From: JASEGV01 sp947085405
Lineage (GTDB): Bacteria; Bacteroidota; Ignavibacteria; UBA10030; BY39
Direction of reading: 5' to 3'
DNA length: 64,000 nucleotides
Assembly: GCA_947085405.1 (NCBI GenBank)
Contig: CAMTWO010000005.1
Span: 1-64,000, forward strand
In this document: positions 60,056 through 64,000 of the stretch, piece by piece
Position numbering within the stretch: the stretch's first letter is position 1
Layout of the letters: each line of letters opens with the position of its first letter
Program-made: the position numbers and the translations under genes
The notes under the pieces: model-generated
Seen by the model: only the letters and a program-made list of their open reading frames with translations
Database searches by the model: none
Told to the model about the DNA's origin: nothing

Positions 60056-61378
60056 TTAAAACATATATTGCATTCTCAACGTTAGGACATTATCCTTAAC
60101 ATCGCTTTTGAAATTAGCTAACGCACCATCGGCGGCGGCATTAACTGTTTCGTTTTTGACTATATCGTAATAAATCATAAATTTTACATTCATATCCCAG
60201 TGATATACCCAACCGATTCCTAATGTGCTGTAATTAATATCGGCGACTGTTAAATAGCTTCCAACAATTCCTATATCGTTCCCTTCAACATCTGCATTAG
60301 GGTCAAGAACATCGAACTTGATAACAAACTGATTTGATAAACCAATATTCTGGGTATAACTAATGTACCATCCATAAAAATTTCTATTGTATAATTTTGG
60401 AGTTTTATCGGCGGATGTTGGGTAGTAGAAACTATTGGATATCTCGGTTCCCGGCTGTTTACCTCTAATAAATTCTGTACGAATGGACATTCCTCCAACC
60501 TCCTGAATATCATAATACAACTGGAAATCGACTCCGTAATAATTGCGGTTAAAATTTTTTCCGACATTTGTGGTAGATGAGTCGAGATTGTATTTTGGAA
60601 TGATGGATTGACCATCGAAGCTGTAAACATATTTTGAAGTTGAAGTTACTTTACCTAAATACAACGAAAGCCCGCCGTCGAGGGCTAGCACTTGTTCGGC
60701 GAAAGGAATTTTTAAACCGGCTCTTCCGATGAAATCTTTGTTACGGTCGTTCTCGTTCGCGTTCGGTAGTACACCATTGAATAGTCCTGCTTTGATATTG
60801 ATATAACTCATCACGCCTTCTTCGGCGTTAGCTTCGAATTTAACACCTAATTCTCTTTCGCCCGGAAAGAGTGTTTGAAAAAGGCGCGACCGCTCAGGCG
60901 TTTCGCGCATACCTGAAGGATGCGATATTTCATAGCCGAAGGGCCTATCGAAAACGCCCCCAGTTAAAGAAAATGTTCTAATCCACGGGTCGCGAATCAT
61001 CGCATAGGCATCTTTAATACCTACACCGTTTTGAGTGATATCGATTTGAAGAACATACTGAGTTAATTCTTGGTCATAAACGAATTTAATTCTACCGCGG
61101 CGAACTTGGAATCTGGAATTTACATTCGCTGGAAAACTGCCCCCTGCAAAAGAACTTATACCCGCCTCATCAGTATATTGATATTGAGTTTGAATGTACC
61201 CCGACCATTTTATTTTTCTGACTATATCAACAAAATTTTTTATATCTGTTACGGTTTCACTCAAACCCTCAAGCTCACCCTTAACTTCGCTGATATCGTC
61301 TTTTGTAGCTAAAGAATCTTGGGCATTAATATTTATAGAAACTAATAAAAGCGTTATGATTGTAATTAATATTTTCAT
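60056..61378 (-). CDS. Phosphate-selective porin OprO/P-like outer-membrane protein
   Basis: 440 residues. Signal peptide 1-20, a short helical/coiled stretch (about 25-55) and a beta barrel starting around WSGYIQTQYQYTDEAG. The 'QVRRGRIKFVYDQELTQYVLQIDITQ' and 'GGVFDRPFGYEISHPSGMRETPERSR' motifs (arginine-rich eyelet region) are those of the OprO/OprP porin family. It is directly upstream of pstS with a 30-base gap, consistent with uptake of phosphate through the outer membrane. The C-terminal Phe of a barrel (LRMQYMF) is present. Confidence 0.88.
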   Translation of the reverse strand: MKILITIITLLLVSININAQDSLATKDDISEVKGELEGLSETVTDIKNFVDIVRKIKWSGYIQTQYQYTDEAGISSFAGGSFPANVNSRFQVRRGRIKFVYDQELTQYVLQIDITQNGVGIKDAYAMIRDPWIRTFSLTGGVFDRPFGYEISHPSGMRETPERSRLFQTLFPGERELGVKFEANAEEGVMSYINIKAGLFNGVLPNANENDRNKDFIGRAGLKIPFAEQVLALDGGLSLYLGKVTSTSKYVYSFDGQSIIPKYNLDSSTTNVGKNFNRNYYGVDFQLYYDIQEVGGMSIRTEFIRGKQPGTEISNSFYYPTSADKTPKLYNRNFYGWYISYTQNIGLSNQFVIKFDVLDPNADVEGNDIGIVGSYLTVADINYSTLGIGWVYHWDMNVKFMIYYDIVKNETVNAAADGALANFKSDVKDNVLTLRMQYMF

Positions 61379-61498
61379 AAGGTTTCCTTTGTTTTGTGCA
61401 ACAATATAAAGACAGTATGTTTTCTCTGCGTTATGGTAATGTTATGAAATTGTTAAATTTACATTTATATTTCCTCAACAAAATTACGGTGATTAGAT

Positions 61499-62263
61499 AT
61501 GCAACAATGGTATCAAGATTTATTTTCAAACTATGCGAACAAATACGAAAAAGAGAATTTCACTCAAGGTACAATCGGTGAAGTTGATTTCATTGAAGCC
61601 GAACTAATCCGCAGTTTTCGGGATGATAAATCTATCAAAATTTTAGACATCGGCTGCGGAACGGGCAGGCACGCAATTGAATTAGCAAAAAGAGGTTACA
61701 CCGTTGTAGGACTGGACTTATCTGAAAATATGCTTGCAAAGGCTCGTGTGAATGCACAAAAAAATGGAGTCGATGTGGAATTCATTTGTGCCGACGCGCG
61801 TGAATTGAACTATAAGAATGAATTCGATTTGGTAATAATGGTTTGCGAAGGTGCGTTCCCGCTGATGGAAACTGACGAGATGAATTACAAAATATTGCAA
61901 AACGCCTCACGAGCATTAAAGTCGAATGGAAAGTTTATCTTCACAACATTAAACGGTTTATATCCGCTTTTCCATTCAGTGAAAGATTTTATAGATAATA
62001 ATCTTGTTGAAGGCAAGGTAAGTGATCAAACTTTTGATTTGATGACATTCCGAGACCAATCGACGTTTGAAGTTTACGACGACGATGGAAATAAGAAAGT
62101 GATGGTATGCAACGAACGGTATTACGTCCCATCAGAAATCACATGGCTTCTGAAATCATTAAATTTTAAACAGATAGATATATTCGGTTGCAAAATCGGT
62201 GAGTGGAGTAAAAATGAGAGACTGAGAACCGAAGATTATGAAATGCTTGTAGTAGCAGAATGA
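61499..62263 (+). CDS. SAM-dependent class I methyltransferase
   Basis: 254 residues. The SAM-binding motif is ILDIGCGTGRHAIELAKRGYTVVGLDLSENML (motif I DIGCGTG and acidic Asp in GLDLS) and a later motif post II/IV (FDLVIMVCEGAFPLM). It belongs to the large Methyltransf_11/25 group; substrate cannot be inferred. Divergent from the porin operon, with a 120-base intergenic region between them. Confidence 0.9.
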   Translation: MQQWYQDLFSNYANKYEKENFTQGTIGEVDFIEAELIRSFRDDKSIKILDIGCGTGRHAIELAKRGYTVVGLDLSENMLAKARVNAQKNGVDVEFICADARELNYKNEFDLVIMVCEGAFPLMETDEMNYKILQNASRALKSNGKFIFTTLNGLYPLFHSVKDFIDNNLVEGKVSDQTFDLMTFRDQSTFEVYDDDGNKKVMVCNERYYVPSEITWLLKSLNFKQIDIFGCKIGEWSKNERLRTEDYEMLVVAE

Positions 62264-62299
62264 ACAATCGACTATTAACAATAAAAGGATCGAAAGAAT

Positions 62300-62650
62300 A
62301 TGTATGAAAAACGGACAGATAAAATTTTAGTTCAAGAAAAATTTCTAAAAAGGATTTCGATAAATTTTTTAATTGCCGGCACTATTATTTTTCTATCTTT
62401 ATCGTTAGGGATATTGGGATATCATTTAACCGAAAAATTATCTTGGACCGACTCATTGTTAAATGCTTCAATGATATTAGGAGGAATGGGTCCTGTCGAT
62501 GTGCTGAAAACTGAAGCGGGTAAAATATTCGCCTCCTTCTATGCTTTATTCTCAGGAATAGTATTTTTAGTCGTCGCAGGAATTATTTTCGCTCCGGCTG
62601 TGCATAGATTATTGCACAAATTTCACTTTGTGGAAGAATTTAAAAATTAA
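62300..62650 (+). CDS. Two-membrane-segment channel-like protein with a degenerate pore
   Basis: 116 residues. Two membrane segments (about 24-44 and 83-105) flank a re-entrant stretch with 'WTDSLLNASMILGGMGPVD'. The layout M1-pore-M2 resembles a two-transmembrane potassium channel subunit, but the selectivity filter TVGYG is replaced by LGGMGPV. Ends with a cytoplasmic tail. Because the filter is missing, potassium selectivity is doubtful; it may be a conserved related membrane family with another role. Starts 36 bases after the methyltransferase stop. Confidence 0.65.
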   Translation: MYEKRTDKILVQEKFLKRISINFLIAGTIIFLSLSLGILGYHLTEKLSWTDSLLNASMILGGMGPVDVLKTEAGKIFASFYALFSGIVFLVVAGIIFAPAVHRLLHKFHFVEEFKN

Positions 62651-62681
62651 TTTTGGAACTAATAGCCGGACTCTTTAGAGT

Positions 62682-62972
62682 ATGCCGCAATACCAGATTG
62701 CACATATCGACCTCGAATGTTCCTTCGTTTCAGTTGAACGAATCCACTTGTCGGAAAGCCAGTAGTACAACAGGTCGCGGAGCTATTGCATCAGCTCCGT
62801 ATGAAGCGCGCAAATTCGGTGTACGCTCGGCTATGCCGACTGCAAATGCTTTGAGACTTTGTCCAAACCTGATTGTTGTTTAAGGGCATCATACAGATTA
62901 CTCCGATTACTCGACCAGACTTTATCGCAGAATGCTTGAAGTTGCACCAACGAGCCAGACTCTATCGAGACT
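62682..62972 (+). pseudogene. dinB: Remnant of DNA polymerase IV (dinB) N-terminus
   Basis: In changing frames the sequence reads a recognisable DinB N-terminus: MPQYQIAHIDLECSFVSVERI in one frame, then GKPVV, then RGAIASAPYEARKFGVRSAM, PTANALRLCPNLIVV followed by an internal stop (TAA at about 62881) and GHHTDYSDYSTRLYRRMLEVAPT. At least two frame changes, a small deletion after VERI and the stop make it non-functional. The rest of the gene is missing and the sequence runs straight into the convergent metallophosphoesterase gene. Several independent lesions argue against a single sequencing error. Confidence 0.8.
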
Positions 62973-62973
62973 G

Positions 62974-63861
62974 TTACCGAGAACCATAGGGTTGAAGCTC
63001 CCGATGTTCTGGACTTCTTCCGCCAAAGGACGGCGCAACTGTATTGACGACATCCTCATGGGCTTGCAGAACAATAGACGGTATTTGTACTGGGGTAAAC
63101 TGCTCCAATGTAACCTCTCCATCTTTGACCATCAGATAGCTGCAGGGCATCTCGGTCCAACAGCCGCTATTGTAGTATTTCACTTCATTTGTGGTAACAG
63201 CTTCAGCGTGATGGGTGTGGCCACAACAGACGGTATCGGCATTCTGAGATTTTGCATAGTCGATCGATTCATTCCGGATTTTTTCGACACACCTTAGGAA
63301 CACTTTGCTGTTTGTTTTTGCAAAGCGTGCAAATCGGTGGGATGGATCTATTGCCTGAAGAAAACGATAGAACATGTCTGCGGCAAAGGTTACCCGCGGA
63401 TGTGTATCAATGAATTCATCAAACTGGTGTCCATGCAGAATCAGGATTGAAGAGCCGCCAGATTTCAGAATATACTCTTTTCGAACATCTGTTCCGATAA
63501 GGTGTGAGACAAACTCCGACGGTCCGTCGTGATTTCCGGAAACCCACGTAATTGTAATGCGGTCCGACAGTTTTCGGATGAGTGAAAGGACTTTCCAGTG
63601 TTTCTTCTTTAACCTTCTAAAATCTATGGAATCGAACACGTCGCCGTTCAGAATAAGATGACGCGTCGAAAGCAGCCCCTGCTCAATTCCCTCGAGAAAC
63701 TCGATGAGTGCCTCTGCCCGACAAATAGAACTGCCGAGATGGAGGTCTGAGATGATGATTGCATCTAATGCGTCGTTTTTTCGATCCGAAGGTTCATGCG
63801 ATATACGACGTGGTTTATCGGGCGACCAGCGGCAGTCAAAATTTAACATAGTATTAACCAT
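62974..63861 (-). CDS. Metallophosphoesterase, LpxH-like
   Basis: 295 residues (another ATG lies at codon 5). Calcineurin-like phosphoesterase motifs in order: SDLHLGS, GDVFD, GNHDGP, GHQFD and GHTHHAE, all with metal ligands intact. The family includes UDP-2,3-diacylglucosamine diphosphatase (LpxH) and related phosphatases; the exact substrate is not clear. Base composition is visibly richer in G and C than neighbouring genes, as is the adjoining dinB remnant, suggesting shared foreign origin. The last 30 residues lie at the boundary with that remnant. Confidence 0.85.
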   Translation of the reverse strand: MVNTMLNFDCRWSPDKPRRISHEPSDRKNDALDAIIISDLHLGSSICRAEALIEFLEGIEQGLLSTRHLILNGDVFDSIDFRRLKKKHWKVLSLIRKLSDRITITWVSGNHDGPSEFVSHLIGTDVRKEYILKSGGSSILILHGHQFDEFIDTHPRVTFAADMFYRFLQAIDPSHRFARFAKTNSKVFLRCVEKIRNESIDYAKSQNADTVCCGHTHHAEAVTTNEVKYYNSGCWTEMPCSYLMVKDGEVTLEQFTPVQIPSIVLQAHEDVVNTVAPSFGGRSPEHRELQPYGSR

Positions 63862-63942
63862 TTGCTAAGGTATTATGCCTTTACTTGTTTATTCTGTTGT
63901 CAATATACAATAAACACATTACCACTGTGTAACGAAAATGTT

Positions 63943-64000
63943 ATGATTACATTAAGAATTGATGATATAAAACAATTTAAGCAGAGATTCTCTAATGGCA
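63943..64000 (+). CDS. Possible start of a gene running off the window
   Basis: ATG at 63943 opens a frame of 19 codons (MITLRIDDIKQF...) with no stop before the end of the window. It is divergent from the metallophosphoesterase. No ribosome binding site is strong, and the fragment is too short to identify. Confidence 0.3.
   Translation, partial: MITLRIDDIKQFKQRFSNG

Noticed and set aside
62653..62883. 76-codon plus-strand open frame
   Set aside because: Only one frame of the decayed dinB; not a gene of its own.

Overview
The window looks like chromosome from a low-GC member of the Bacteroidota/Chlorobiota (FCB) group, most like an Ignavibacteria-type lineage; that placement is inference. 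Evidence: four large secreted proteins end in a type IX secretion (Por/T9SS) C-terminal sorting domain with the QNYPNPFNP signature, there are DUF4296-like and YfiR-like proteins, Shine-Dalgarno signals are often weak, and some starts are TTG. Almost every gene has a clear bacterial core or Bacteroidota-type family.

Layout: 1-3.6 kb holds a secreted beta-propeller protein, prmC and an outer-membrane-like protein. 3.6-9.3 kb holds two halves of a 2-hydroxyacyl-CoA dehydratase-activase type protein, separated by a four-helix-bundle (S23-type) gene inside imperfect inverted repeats. 9.4-20.2 kb has glnA, a small lipoprotein, a GAF histidine kinase with purM, and the run FAH hydrolase / M23 peptidase / valS, with a palindromic element inserted in frame in valS. 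20.2-28.1 kb has a VapBC-type toxin-antitoxin pair, trxA, dnaE, an aldehyde dehydrogenase and proS. 28.1-28.6 kb is a repeat-rich stretch around tRNA-Arg(CCT). 28.7-39.3 kb encodes three very large exported proteins. 39.7-40.8 kb is a probable Panacea-type toxin-antitoxin pair.

40.8-50.6 kb is one tight minus-strand cluster: tRNA-Arg(ACG), a hybrid response regulator with a degenerate kinase, a CheY-like protein, a zinc-ribbon protein with two FliM-like motifs, a PilB/GspE-like ATPase, a TonB-dependent receptor, a YfiR-family protein, a hybrid histidine kinase and tadA. 50.8-55.5 kb has a lipoprotein, an exported endonuclease/exonuclease/phosphatase-fold protein and an ECF sigma/anti-sigma pair. 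55.5-61.4 kb is the phosphate uptake system (porin, pstSCAB, phoU). 61.5-64 kb has a methyltransferase, a channel-like membrane protein, a decayed dinB and a metallophosphoesterase.

The most unusual material is (1) a family of paired hairpin elements attached to both tRNA-Arg genes, each associated with a duplicated piece of its tRNA; (2) the sensory cluster with an apparently CheY-binding zinc-ribbon adaptor and a His-box-less secretion ATPase, bracketed by tRNA-Arg(ACG) and its editing enzyme TadA; (3) an S23 gene in an inverted-repeat cassette; and (4) a palindrome inserted in frame in valS. No rRNA, CRISPR array, phage or complete insertion sequence was seen.
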